DNA of 48,574 nucleotides, taken from positions 1 to 48,574 of the forward strand of contig CAZYMF010000013.1 in NCBI GenBank assembly GCA_964648215.1. The letters are read 5' to 3'. Below the pieces are notes generated by a model. It was given only the letters and a program-made list of their open reading frames with translations, made no database searches and had not been told where the DNA came from. The translations under genes and the position numbers were made by a program. The stretch is from CAZYMF01 sp964648215. Its GTDB lineage: Bacteria > Desulfobacterota > Binatia > HRBIN30 > JACQVA1. Shown here one piece after another: positions 33,906 through 42,587 of the stretch; the first letter of the stretch is position 1, and each line of letters starts with the position of its first letter.

Positions 33906-34490
33906 TTAGGCACGCAGCGCCTCCTCGACGAAATCGAGCCGGTCGTTGCCCCAGAACATTTCGTCGCCGACGAAGAATGTCGGCGCGCCGAAGGCGCCGC
34001 GCTCGACCGCTTCCTCGCCGTTGCGGCGCAGCGTGTCCTTCACGTCTTGCTCCTTGGCGCGGGCGAGGATCTTGGCGCCGTCGAGGCCCGCCGCGTCGAT
34101 GGCGCGGCGCAGGGCTTCCTGGTCGCCGAGGTTCTTCCCTTCGACCCAGACGCCGCGATACATGGCGCGGTGAAAGTCGCGAAAGCGCTCGTCGCCGAGG
34201 GCGGCGACGGCGGCGCGCATGGCGTGCAAGGTGTTGACGGGGAAGTGCGGGTTCAGGTTCAGCTCGACGCCGTAGCGCCGGGCCCAACGCTCGATGTCCG
34301 CGAACATGTACTTGCCCTTGTTGGGAACCCCGGTCGGCGGCGCGTTCTTCGCCGCGTTCATCACCCCGCCGAGAAGGAACGGACGGTAGACGATCTCGGC
34401 CCCGGTGCGCTCGGCGAGAGCCGGTAGCTGGGTGTCGGCCAGGTAGGAGAACGGGCTCACATAGTCGAAGAAATACTCGAGGCGTGGCAT
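33906..34490 (-). CDS. 2-hydroxychromene-2-carboxylate isomerase / DsbA-fold (kappa GST-like) protein
   Basis: Glutathione-dependent isomerase-type protein of 194 residues. The N-terminal motif YFFDYVSPFSYLADTQLP contains the S-P-F-S pattern used in place of a CxxC by HCCA isomerases. The end has GAFGAPTFFVGDEMFWGNDR, with the cis-Pro of the thioredoxin fold. HCCA isomerases act in naphthalene and related polycyclic aromatic degradation. It follows the molybdopterin oxidoreductase on the same strand by 19 bp. Its presence beside hydroxylase and extradiol-type genes supports an aromatic pathway, but homologues also occur elsewhere. Confidence 0.85.
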   Translation of the reverse strand: MPRLEYFFDYVSPFSYLADTQLPALAERTGAEIVYRPFLLGGVMNAAKNAPPTGVPNKGKYMFADIERWARRYGVELNLNPHFPVNTLHAMRAAVAALGDERFRDFHRAMYRGVWVEGKNLGDQEALRRAIDAAGLDGAKILARAKEQDVKDTLRRNGEEAVERGAFGAPTFFVGDEMFWGNDRLDFVEEALRA

Positions 34491-34509
34491 GCGTGGCTCC
34501 TTTCTTCTG

Positions 34510-36861
34510 TCAGCCGCATCTCTCGACGCGGCAGAGCGTGTACTTGTGCTGCGGGCAGCCGGTGAAGGGGTCGCGCTCCTCGGTGGAGCTGAGCCAGTTC
34601 AGGTTGACGCCCGCCGTCTCGAGCTCGCCGCTGCCGTCCTTGGGGTAGCGGGTCCCGAAACCGTTGGCGACCCAGACGTGCCCGGGCTGCAACCGCTTGT
34701 CGAGGGCGGCGGGGAGCTCGACGGCGCCGCGGCGCGTGATCAGGCGAACGCGGTCGCCGCCGGCGACGCCGAGCGCCTCGGCGTCGGCCGGACAGAGGTT
34801 GAGGGCGCAGTGCGGGCCGCGGCCCTTGCGCCACACGGGATCGCGCTGGATCGTGTTCGCCGTCCACTGCGTGCGCAGCCCGGAGGCGAGGACGAAGGGA
34901 TACGCGGGATCGGTGGGCCGGTCGGTGCGCGCGGCGCGCGCGATCTCGTCGATCATCGGCGGCGGTGCCAGACGGATCTTCTTGTCGTCGAAGCCGATGT
35001 TCATGTCGAGGTTGCGCTCCGGAGCGGTCCTGGCGATCTCCACGCCTTCGGGGTGGGCGACGATGCGGCGGAAGACCTCGGCGGCGACCGCGAACGGGCC
35101 TTTCTCGCGCCACTCCTCGCCGATGGTGCGCACGACCGAGTCGAGGCGGGTGAAGGCGTTGGCGTGCGCCTCGGCCCAGATGTAGGTCAGCGCCGGCGAT
35201 GGCAGATGCGGTCCGAGGGTGCGGTAGCCCCAGAAGAGGAGATTGGCCTGCTTGCCGCCGGCGGCCGCCATCGACTCGCCCAGGTAGGCGGCGGCGCCGT
35301 CGGGCTCGAGCGCGTGCTCGGCGAGGGCGAAGAGCTGCGGCGGCGGCTCGGGCACGAGATGCATCGCCTCGACCAGACGGGCGTAGATCTCCGGCTCGGG
35401 CAGCGCCTCCGCCGGGCCCGGAACCACGGGCGGGCGGAGCTGCACGTAGACCTCGGGGAAGCCCTTGGGAAACCCGGCGATCTCCCACTTCTCGTAGCCG
35501 GTGGGAGCCGGCAGCACGTAGTCGGCGATCGCGGCCGTCTCGGTCATCGCCGGCTCGATGACGACGAGCAGGTCGAGCCGTTCGCGCGCCTCGAGCCAGC
35601 GCTGCGTGTCGGAGAAGGAGAGCAGGGGATTGGCGCCGTCGACGATCAGGGCGCGCAGGCGCTCGGGGTGATCGAGCATGATCTCCTCGGGAACCAGCGT
35701 CGGGGAGAACATGCCGTAGCCGCCCATGGCGCTGATGGCGGGAATTCCCGAGGCGAGGGCGCGCTCCGGCTCGGCGTGGCGCTTGGGGCTGTGCTCGGGT
35801 GGGGTGAAGGTTTCGGGAAAGACGTTGCCGCCGCGCCTGCCGGCGTTGCCGGTGAGGACCGAGAGAGCCTGGATCAGGTACGAGGTCAGGGTCGAGAACA
35901 GATTGTGCTCGACGGCGAGGTCGAACATGATCGCCGCCGACTCGGCCTGGGCGTACTCGCGCGCCAGGGCCACGAGGTCGGCGGTGGGTATGCCGGCGCG
36001 GCGCGCCATCTCGTCGATATCGACCGTGGCGAGAGCCTGTCGCAGCGTTTCGAAGCCCTGCGTCTGCTCTTCGATGAAGCGGGCATCGACCAGTCCCTCG
36101 CTCGACACCAGCACGGCCGCCATGCCGAGGAGGACGTAGACGTCGGCGCCGGGCTTGATCTTGAGGTGGCGGTCGGCGGTACGGGTGGTCTCGGTGTCGC
36201 GCGGGTCGAGAACGACGACCTTCTGCTTCGGGTTGGCGGCAATCGCCTTGAAGGTGTCGGTGGCGTTGTGGCCGCGATTGGAGATCTTCGGGTTCGTCCC
36301 CAGCAGCAGCAGGAAGCGGGCGTGCTCGATGTCGGGATGGAAGAACCCCGTCGGCGGCGCGTCGAACATCCATTGCGCGACCAGGAAGTGCTGCGTCTTC
36401 TCCTGCCCCAGGGCGTTGAACCAGCGCTTCGAGCCCAGGGCGGAGAGGAAGGTGAGGCCGTAGGGCGCGTCCATGTGGTTGGCCTGGCCGCCGATGCCGA
36501 CGAGGCCGATGGCGCGAGCGGAGTGCTGCTCGCGGATGGCGGTGAGGCGCGCGGCGATCTCGCCGATCGCCTGCTCCCACGTGATGCGTTCGAAGCTGCC
36601 GTCGCCGCGGCGCTTGAGCGGGTGCTCGACCCGCTGCGCGTGCTCGACGTAGTGGCGGATCGAGAAGGCCTTGTTGCAGACGTAGCCCCTGGTGATGGGG
36701 CTCGAGTCGTCGGCACGCACGTCCACGATCTTGCCGCCGGCAACGTCGACCCGCAGGCCGCAGTTGTGGCTGCAGAGAACGCAGACGGTGGGCAGGTTCT
36801 CGGCGTCCAGGGGCAGGGGCGTCTTGGAGATCGAGGGATCCACGGCTCTCGTCGCGGGCAT
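34510..36861 (-). CDS. Molybdopterin-dependent oxidoreductase (DMSO reductase superfamily)
   Basis: Single-subunit-looking oxidoreductase of 783 residues. A 4Fe-4S site is given by C27, C30, C34 and C62 (CVLCSHNC; GYVCNKAF). The pterin regions include LGTNPKISNRGHN, VLDPRDTETTRTADRHL and ANPLLSFSD, with a molydop-binding domain near the C-terminus (LASGLRTQWTANTIQRD). At the place where related enzymes carry the metal-ligand Cys or Sec the sequence reads WFNALGQEKTQHF, so I cannot name the ligand. AAAGGAGC precedes ATG 36861. It diverges from the HxlR gene and precedes the HCCA isomerase. The protein ends in Cys-containing CRVERCG. Confidence 0.87.
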   Translation of the reverse strand: MPATRAVDPSISKTPLPLDAENLPTVCVLCSHNCGLRVDVAGGKIVDVRADDSSPITRGYVCNKAFSIRHYVEHAQRVEHPLKRRGDGSFERITWEQAIGEIAARLTAIREQHSARAIGLVGIGGQANHMDAPYGLTFLSALGSKRWFNALGQEKTQHFLVAQWMFDAPPTGFFHPDIEHARFLLLLGTNPKISNRGHNATDTFKAIAANPKQKVVVLDPRDTETTRTADRHLKIKPGADVYVLLGMAAVLVSSEGLVDARFIEEQTQGFETLRQALATVDIDEMARRAGIPTADLVALAREYAQAESAAIMFDLAVEHNLFSTLTSYLIQALSVLTGNAGRRGGNVFPETFTPPEHSPKRHAEPERALASGIPAISAMGGYGMFSPTLVPEEIMLDHPERLRALIVDGANPLLSFSDTQRWLEARERLDLLVVIEPAMTETAAIADYVLPAPTGYEKWEIAGFPKGFPEVYVQLRPPVVPGPAEALPEPEIYARLVEAMHLVPEPPPQLFALAEHALEPDGAAAYLGESMAAAGGKQANLLFWGYRTLGPHLPSPALTYIWAEAHANAFTRLDSVVRTIGEEWREKGPFAVAAEVFRRIVAHPEGVEIARTAPERNLDMNIGFDDKKIRLAPPPMIDEIARAARTDRPTDPAYPFVLASGLRTQWTANTIQRDPVWRKGRGPHCALNLCPADAEALGVAGGDRVRLITRRGAVELPAALDKRLQPGHVWVANGFGTRYPKDGSGELETAGVNLNWLSSTEERDPFTGCPQHKYTLCRVERCG

Positions 36862-36892
36862 GGCGGCTCCTTTCGGTGGTGAGTTCTAGAAA

Positions 36893-36908
36893 AGAACGTA
36901 TCAGTTCT
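36893..36908. promoter_or_regulatory. Small inverted repeat near the molybdopterin gene start
   Basis: AGAAC and GTTCT flank a 6-nt spacer, 31 bp upstream of the molybdopterin oxidoreductase start. Short dyads of this size are possible HxlR-family sites. The evidence is weak. Confidence 0.2.
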
Positions 36909-36955
36909 CTTTCGGTACGCAAGGCATTCGGCTAGGCTAAAAGACCAGGGGGTTT

Positions 36956-37054
36956 ACAACGGATTAAGCGGATTGACGGATTGAACAGATTTCGGACGTC
37001 AGAGCAGGTAGGATCTCCGATCCGCGTAATCCGTCAATCCGTGTGATCCGTTGT
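36956..37054. repeat. 27-bp imperfect inverted repeat upstream of the HxlR gene
   Basis: Left arm 36956-36982 begins ACAACGGAT and ends CGGATTGACGGATT. The right arm 37028-37054 is its complement except for four bases in the middle. The 45-bp loop has no feature. It lies between the divergent molybdopterin and HxlR genes. It may be a dispersed intergenic element; the ATCCGTGTGATCCG word recurs near 6440. Confidence 0.75.
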
Positions 37055-37078
37055 AGGATTTCTTCCTCGGGGCGAGCC

Positions 37079-37537
37079 ATGCGGTGGGATGAGATCAGCG
37101 GGATGCAATGCTCGATCGCGCGGGCGCTGTCCGTTATCGGCGACCGTTGGACGCTTCTCGTCCTGCGCGACGCATTTCTGGGCACGCGGCGCTTCGAGGA
37201 CTTCCAGCGCCAGCTCGGGATGACGCGCCATCTGCTCGCCGGGCGGCTGAAGAAGCTGGTCGCCGCCGATATTCTCGAGAAGGTGCGCTACCAGGACAAG
37301 CCGGCGCGCTACGAGTACCGACTCACCGGCAAGGGGCGCGATCTCTACCCGGTGATCGTCAGCCTGCTGCGCTGGGGCGACAAGTGGATGGCCGGCGAGG
37401 AGGGGCCGCCGGTGTCCCTCGTGCACAAGAGCTGCGGCCACCGCATGCACCCGACGCTCGTCTGCCCCGACTGCGGCGAGCCTGTCACCCCACGCGACAT
37501 TGCGGCCGAGCTGAGGTTCGCACCCAATCGTCGATGA
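37079..37537 (+). CDS. HxlR-family transcriptional regulator with zinc-ribbon-like tail
   Basis: Winged-helix regulator of 152 residues. The HxlR domain starts at CSIARALSVIGDRWTLLVLR and includes the recognition region RRFEDFQRQLGMTRHLLAGR. The C-terminus has paired Cys in HKSCGHRMHP and VCPDCGEPV, a possible zinc ribbon. ATG 37079 is preferred to a GTG at 37043, since the latter would start inside the inverted repeat. It is divergent from the molybdopterin oxidoreductase and may control it, perhaps in response to an aldehyde or quinone; that part is inference. Confidence 0.9.
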   Translation: MRWDEISGMQCSIARALSVIGDRWTLLVLRDAFLGTRRFEDFQRQLGMTRHLLAGRLKKLVAADILEKVRYQDKPARYEYRLTGKGRDLYPVIVSLLRWGDKWMAGEEGPPVSLVHKSCGHRMHPTLVCPDCGEPVTPRDIAAELRFAPNRR

Positions 37538-37562
37538 TTCACTGATTCAGTCGTCCAGGGAG

Positions 37563-37838
37563 AATGGAGCTCTCGTCGATCTGCGCTGGCCCGCTGCGTT
37601 CACCCCGGCGGCGACGAGGGCGGCGACCGCGAGTGACGTCGTGAGCGCGTGCTGGGTGTACTTCCGCTTCGTCAGTCTGACGACCGTCGGCTACGGCGAC
37701 ATTGCCGCGGTGCATCCGGCGGCGCGCTCCCTGGCGACGCTGGCGGCCTTGATCGGCCAGCTCTTCCCCGCCGTTCCCCTCGCCCGGCTGGTGTCGATGG
37801 AGCCGTACTTCCCGCAAGCCGGGAAGGCGAAGGACTAG
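37563..37838 (+). pseudogene. Truncated two-TM potassium channel (pore and second helix only)
   Basis: The plus-strand frame contains FVSLTTVGYGDIAAVHP, with the potassium selectivity filter TVGYGD, and then ARSLATLAALIGQLFPAV as the second membrane helix. Upstream, the frame remains channel-like (ENGALVDLRWPAAFTP) back to about 37563, but the first membrane helix and a start with a ribosome binding site are missing. A GTG at 37641 could start only a 65-residue piece. I read it as a 5'-deleted ion channel gene. It ends 12 bp before the polyphosphate kinase gene. Confidence 0.7.
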
Positions 37839-37850
37839 CAGGAGGCAATC

Positions 37851-38774
37851 GTGGATACGAAAGACATCATCAGGCGGGCCCGAGGCTTTGCGAAACCGTT
37901 CCGAGTGACCAACGGAAGGGGCTTTCGCCTCAAGGCCGTCGACCCCGGCGACACACTGCAGTTCGGCTCCGAAGACAAGCCGCGCGCCAAGGAAGCGCTC
38001 GCCGTCGGCATCGAAGCCATGGCCGAGCTGCAGCGCATGCTCTACGCGCAAGACCGCTGGGCGGTGTTGCTGATCTTTCAGGCCATGGACGCGGCCGGCA
38101 AGGATGGCACCATCAAGCACGTCATGTCCGGTATCAACCCGCAGGGCTGCCAGGTGTATTCTTTCAAGGCACCGTCGGCGGAAGACCTCGACCACGATTT
38201 CCTGTGGCGCTGCATGAAGTTGGTGCCGGAGCGCGGGCGCATCGGGATCTTCAATCGCAGCTACTACGAGGAAACGCTCGTCGTGCGCGTGCATCCGGAA
38301 CTACTCGAAAGGCAAAAGCTCCCGGCCGAGCTCGTCACCAAGGACATCTGGAAAGATCGCTTCAAGGACATTCGCAGCTTCGAGCGCTACCTGACGCGAA
38401 ACGGCGTGATCATTCGCAAGTTCTTTCTCCACGTCTCCAAGGGCGAGCAGAAGCGGCGCTTTCTCGAGCGGCTCGATAATCCGGAGAAGAACTGGAAGTT
38501 CTCGGCCAACGACATCGAGGAGCGCGCCTTCTGGAACGACTACATGAAGGCCTACGAGGACATGATCCGCAAGACGTCCTCCCCGGAGGCCCCATGGTAC
38601 GTCGTGCCCGCCGACAACAAGTGGTTCACCCACATCGTCGTAGCCGCCGCCGTCATCGAAACGCTGGGCGCGCTCGACCTGCACTATCCGAAGGTCGGCA
38701 AGGACATGCTCGACGAGCTCGCCGCCGCGAAGCAGGTGTTGCTCGGCAGACGCTCACCGGGGCCGCGCGCATGA
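37851..38774 (+). CDS. ppk2: Polyphosphate kinase 2 (polyphosphate:nucleotide phosphotransferase)
   Basis: Uses polyphosphate to phosphorylate nucleoside mono- or diphosphates. The 307-residue PPK2 fold has Walker A FQAMDAAGKDGTIKH, the SGINPQGCQVYSFK block, the Walker B/lid IGIFNRSYYEE, and RNGVIIRKFFLHVSK with DNPEKNWKFS. Start is GTG 37851 after GGAGG. The stop overlaps the start of pyruvate kinase (ATGA, 38771-38774), so the two nucleotide-phosphorylating enzymes are translationally coupled. Confidence 0.93.
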   Translation: MDTKDIIRRARGFAKPFRVTNGRGFRLKAVDPGDTLQFGSEDKPRAKEALAVGIEAMAELQRMLYAQDRWAVLLIFQAMDAAGKDGTIKHVMSGINPQGCQVYSFKAPSAEDLDHDFLWRCMKLVPERGRIGIFNRSYYEETLVVRVHPELLERQKLPAELVTKDIWKDRFKDIRSFERYLTRNGVIIRKFFLHVSKGEQKRRFLERLDNPEKNWKFSANDIEERAFWNDYMKAYEDMIRKTSSPEAPWYVVPADNKWFTHIVVAAAVIETLGALDLHYPKVGKDMLDELAAAKQVLLGRRSPGPRA

Positions 38775-40198
38775 GCATTCAGAATCACAAGACCAAGATC
38801 GTCGCCACCATCGGTCCGGCCTCGGATTCGCCGGAGATGCTCGAGTGTCTCGTGCGCGCCGGAGTGAACGTGGCCCGGCTCAATTTCTCGCACGCGAGCT
38901 TCGAGCAGCACGGCGAGGTGATCGCTCGCATTCGCGCCGTGGCCGGGGCCGTGGGCCGGCGCGTGGCGATCATGGCCGACCTTCCGGGGCCGAAGATGCG
39001 TCTGGGGAAGATCGAGCCCGAGCCGATTCGGCTCGATCCGGGTGATCGCCTCACGCTGACCACGGAGAACGTGGTCGGCAACGCGCAGCGCATCTCGATG
39101 AGCTTCGAGCGACTGCCGCGGGTGGTGAAGCCGGGCGATCGGCTGTTCGTGAACGACGGGCTGGTGCAACTACAGGTCGACCGAGCGGTTGACGGCGACG
39201 TACACTGCACGGTGGCTGTCGGCGGCGAGCTGCGCTCGCGCAAAGGCCTCAACCTGCCGGGGATCGACCTGGGCATCAGCGCGTTCACCGACCACGATCG
39301 CGCCTGTCTCGCCTTTGCCCTGGAGCACGGCGTGGATGCGGTGAGCCAGTCGTTCGTGGAGACGGCGGCGGACATCGACGCGGTGCGCGCGGCGGCGAGC
39401 GGCGCCGGCTACCGCCCGTTCCTCATTGCCAAGATCGAGCGCGCCGGCGCCCTGGAGCATTTCGACGAGATTCTGAAAGCGGCCGACGGGATCATGGTCG
39501 CGCGCGGCGATCTCGGCGTCGAAGTGCCGATCGAGGAGATCGCCCTGGTTCAGAAGGAGCTGATCGCCAAGGCCAATCTCGCGGGCAAGCCGGTGATCAC
39601 GGCGACGCAGATGCTCGAGTCGATGGTGTCCAGCCGCCTGCCCACGCGGGCCGAGGCCACCGACGTCGCCAACGCGATCCTCGACGGCACCGACTGCGTG
39701 ATGCTCTCGGGCGAGTCGGCGATGGGAAAGTACCCGGAGGAAGCGGTTCGCATGCTGGCGCGAATCGCCGCGACGACCGAGTCGCACCGACCGCGGGCGG
39801 GATTGGACGCTCTACGGGAGAAGGCGCGACAACAGCCGCCGACGACGACCGCGGAGGCCATCGCCTCGGTCGTCGAGCACGCGCTCGACACGGTGTCCTG
39901 TGCTGCCGTGATCGTGCCCACGCGCAGCGGCAGCACGGCGCGCATGATCTCGCGCTTCAAGCCCGCCGTGTGGGTGGCGGCGCCGTGTGCCGATCCCGCT
40001 GCCTGCCAGGGCCTCGCCTTCTCCTATGGCGTCCATCCGGTCGACTACGCCGAGGAGAGCGAGGACTGGCGCGACTTTGCCGCCGGTTGGCTGCGTGAGC
40101 ACCGGCTGTCGGGAAACATCGCGATGCTCGTCGCCGGCCCATCGGAGCGCAACCCGAACGCCAACCACCGGGTGGAGTTCCTGCGACTGCATGGGTGA
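38771..40198 (+). CDS. pyk: Pyruvate kinase
   Basis: Converts phosphoenolpyruvate and ADP to pyruvate and ATP. The 475-residue protein starts at ATG 38771 (MSIQNHKTKIVATIGPASDS). It contains ARLNFSHASFEQH, ADLPGPKMRLG, the active-site stretch IAKIERAGALEHFDEI, GIMVARGDLGVEVP, KPVITATQMLESM and SGESAMGKYP. The C-terminal regulatory domain is present. The open frame before 38771 lies inside ppk2 and is not coding. The gene is a full-length bacterial pyk. Confidence 0.95.
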   Translation: MSIQNHKTKIVATIGPASDSPEMLECLVRAGVNVARLNFSHASFEQHGEVIARIRAVAGAVGRRVAIMADLPGPKMRLGKIEPEPIRLDPGDRLTLTTENVVGNAQRISMSFERLPRVVKPGDRLFVNDGLVQLQVDRAVDGDVHCTVAVGGELRSRKGLNLPGIDLGISAFTDHDRACLAFALEHGVDAVSQSFVETAADIDAVRAAASGAGYRPFLIAKIERAGALEHFDEILKAADGIMVARGDLGVEVPIEEIALVQKELIAKANLAGKPVITATQMLESMVSSRLPTRAEATDVANAILDGTDCVMLSGESAMGKYPEEAVRMLARIAATTESHRPRAGLDALREKARQQPPTTTAEAIASVVEHALDTVSCAAVIVPTRSGSTARMISRFKPAVWVAAPCADPAACQGLAFSYGVHPVDYAEESEDWRDFAAGWLREHRLSGNIAMLVAGPSERNPNANHRVEFLRLHG

Positions 40199-40235
40199 AT
40201 CAAACCAGTGAATCACTGAGTCACTGAGTCATTGC
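40196..40235. repeat. Short TCACTGAG-type tandem repeat after pyk
   Basis: Directly after the pyk stop the sequence repeats GTGAATCACTGAGTCACTG then AGTCATTG, a 9-bp period. A related ATGATTCACTGATTCA lies just after the HxlR stop (37533-37550). These are small intergenic simple repeats. Confidence 0.55.
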
Positions 40236-40370
40236 CCGGCGAAAAGGGCGACACGGTTCTGGTGGGCCACTTCGTTCCGGGAACAGCGGCGGGGCTGGCT
40301 TGGATCGGATCACGACTGTTTGCTAGACAAACAGGATGGTCGCTTCGTTCCCTTCGCTGCGAACTCGACG

Positions 40371-42323
40371 ATGAGCCAAAACCCCCGCACGCGCCTTCGT
40401 ACGGCAGACGTCCTCCGGGACGGCGCCGAGATTCTTGCCAACGTCGCCGAGGGCATCGTCGTCGTCGGCGACGATGGCTTGATCGTCTTCAGCAACCCAC
40501 GGTTCGAGCAGATGTTCGGTTATTCGTCGGGTGAGCTGTCCGGGAGGCCGGTCTCGATGCTGAACGCCCCCGCCGACAAGAGCCCGGAAGAGAGAGCCCG
40601 AGAGATTACCGTGGCTCTTCGCTCAGACGGGCGATGGGAGGGCGAGGTCTACAACCGCAAGAAGGATGGCACGCCCTTCTGGTGCCAGGCGAGCATTTCC
40701 ACTTTCACGCACGGGGAGCTCGGTCCTCTGTGGGTCTCCGTCCATCGAGACATCACCGAGCACAAGCGAGTGCAGGAGGAGCTCCTGCGCACCAAGAGCT
40801 TCCTCGAGTCCATTGTGGAGAACATTCCGAACACGGTCTTCGTCAAGGATGCGAAGGACCTGCAGTACGTGCTGTTCAACCGCGCGACGGAGGAGCTGTT
40901 CGGGTACAAACGGGCCGACTTCATCGGCAAGAACGACTACGATATTTTCCCGAAGGAGGTGGCCGACTCCTTCACGGAGCAGGACCGTGGCGTCCTGCGT
41001 GACCGGGGCCTGCTCGACATTGCCGAGGAGTCGCTTGCAACGGGACCACACGGAGTGCGGACAATGCACACCAAAAAGATGCCGATTCTCGACGCGGAGG
41101 GGGAACCCCTGTACCTGCTCGGCATTTCCGAGGACATCACGGAGCAAAAGCAAGTCGAACAGATCAGGGGACGTCATCAGCGCGATACGGGGATTGTCAA
41201 CGACATTCTCCGCGCACTCAACGCGCACATACAGGTGGAGGCAGCCTTCACCGAAGTGTGCGCCGGACTCCGAGAACTAGCGGGTTGCGCTGCCGTCAGC
41301 CTGAGCTTGTTTGACGAGGGCCGGGAAGGGCTTAGGTTCGTCGCCGCCGACGCCCCGTGGGCGTCGGCGATAAACCCAAACACCCGTCTTCTCGCAAAAC
41401 AATGGCCCCCCCTCGCCGATATATCGGCGGGGCGTCCGCACGTGGTAAGCGATCTAGCCACCGAGATCGAGTTCCCGATCATTCAGCTAATCTACGCACT
41501 CGGAGTTCGTTCGGTCGTCAGTCTGCCGCTGTGCGTCGGCAGCGATGTCATTGGCTCCCTGAGCTTGTTCTGGCAGGAGGTCGATGGCTGCCATGGCGAA
41601 CAGATGGGGCTGTTCACCCAGGTCGCCAATGCGGTGGCGATTGCGGTGGAGAAAGGCCGCCTGTTCGCCGAGGTGAGTGCCGGCCAGGAACGGCTCGCGG
41701 CGCTCTCCCGGCGGCTGATCGAGGTGCAAGAGACCGAGCGGAGGCACCTTGCCCGCGAGCTGCACGATGAGATCGGCCAGTACTTGACCGGCATCAGCCT
41801 GGTCCTCCATCAGCTCGAGCGACGGCGCTCGCAGAGCCCGGGCATGCCGCTGGTCGAGGTACAGAAGCTGGTGGGCGAGCTGATCGCGCGCGTGCGCGAT
41901 TTGTCTCTCGATCTGCGGCCGGCCATGCTCGACGATCTCGGCTTGCTGCCCACCTTGTTGTGGTTGTTCGAGCGCTTCGCTCCGCACGTCGACGTCGACT
42001 TCCAGCAGCAGGGCGTGCGGCGGCGGTTTCCGCCGAATGTGGAGACGGCTGCGTACCGGATCGTGCAGGAGGCCCTGACCAACGTCGCTCGGCACTCCGG
42101 GGTGAGCCAGGCCCAGGTGCTCGCGTCGGCCGACGAGCACCACCTCAGCATAAGGATCGCGGATCACGGCAACGGTTTCGACGCCGATGCCACGCTTGCC
42201 GCCGGCCCGACCGCCGGCCTCTCGGGGATGCGGGAACGGGCGGAGCTCATGGGGGGCCGGCTGACCGTCGAGTCACGACCGGGGGGAGGCACCCGGGTGC
42301 AGGCGGAGTTCGATCTCGACTGA
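40371..42323 (+). CDS. PAS-PAS-GAF sensor histidine kinase (HisKA_3 / NarL-partner type)
   Basis: Cytoplasmic two-component kinase of 650 residues with no membrane segment. Domains run PAS1 (about 17-130, FGYSSGELSGRPVSML), PAS2 (about 135-255, NIPNTVFVKDAKDLQYV), GAF (about 275-430, LYALGVRSVVSLPL-like), HisKA_3 with phosphoacceptor H465 in ARELHDEIGQYLT, and HATPase_c with the N box VQEALTNVARHS and ADHGNGFD. ATG 40371 is preferred to an upstream TTG at 40320, though its ribosome binding site is weak. No response regulator is adjacent, so it is an orphan here. The next gene is a peroxiredoxin 264 bp away, making oxidative or redox sensing a possible but unproven role. Confidence 0.88.
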   Translation: MSQNPRTRLRTADVLRDGAEILANVAEGIVVVGDDGLIVFSNPRFEQMFGYSSGELSGRPVSMLNAPADKSPEERAREITVALRSDGRWEGEVYNRKKDGTPFWCQASISTFTHGELGPLWVSVHRDITEHKRVQEELLRTKSFLESIVENIPNTVFVKDAKDLQYVLFNRATEELFGYKRADFIGKNDYDIFPKEVADSFTEQDRGVLRDRGLLDIAEESLATGPHGVRTMHTKKMPILDAEGEPLYLLGISEDITEQKQVEQIRGRHQRDTGIVNDILRALNAHIQVEAAFTEVCAGLRELAGCAAVSLSLFDEGREGLRFVAADAPWASAINPNTRLLAKQWPPLADISAGRPHVVSDLATEIEFPIIQLIYALGVRSVVSLPLCVGSDVIGSLSLFWQEVDGCHGEQMGLFTQVANAVAIAVEKGRLFAEVSAGQERLAALSRRLIEVQETERRHLARELHDEIGQYLTGISLVLHQLERRRSQSPGMPLVEVQKLVGELIARVRDLSLDLRPAMLDDLGLLPTLLWLFERFAPHVDVDFQQQGVRRRFPPNVETAAYRIVQEALTNVARHSGVSQAQVLASADEHHLSIRIADHGNGFDADATLAAGPTAGLSGMRERAELMGGRLTVESRPGGGTRVQAEFDLD

Positions 42324-42587
42324 AGCGAGGGCGGGTTTGCCGCCGCCGCTCGGGGCGGGTCATTGGTAGGCCAGGCAAGAACGGCACGCGGCTGTCTTGC
42401 CGGGCGCCCGTCTCAAGGGCTTTGCAATGGCTCTTCGATCGGCTACACCGGGGTCGTACACGACAGAGGACGGCGGCTCTGCCCCGACGTGCGCGCCCAA
42501 CCCACAACAACTCCGGCGCGTGCGCAGAGGCGTGTTGGGGCTGAGCCGCGAGCGCAGGTGAAACCAAGAAAGGGAAGGAGCACGATC

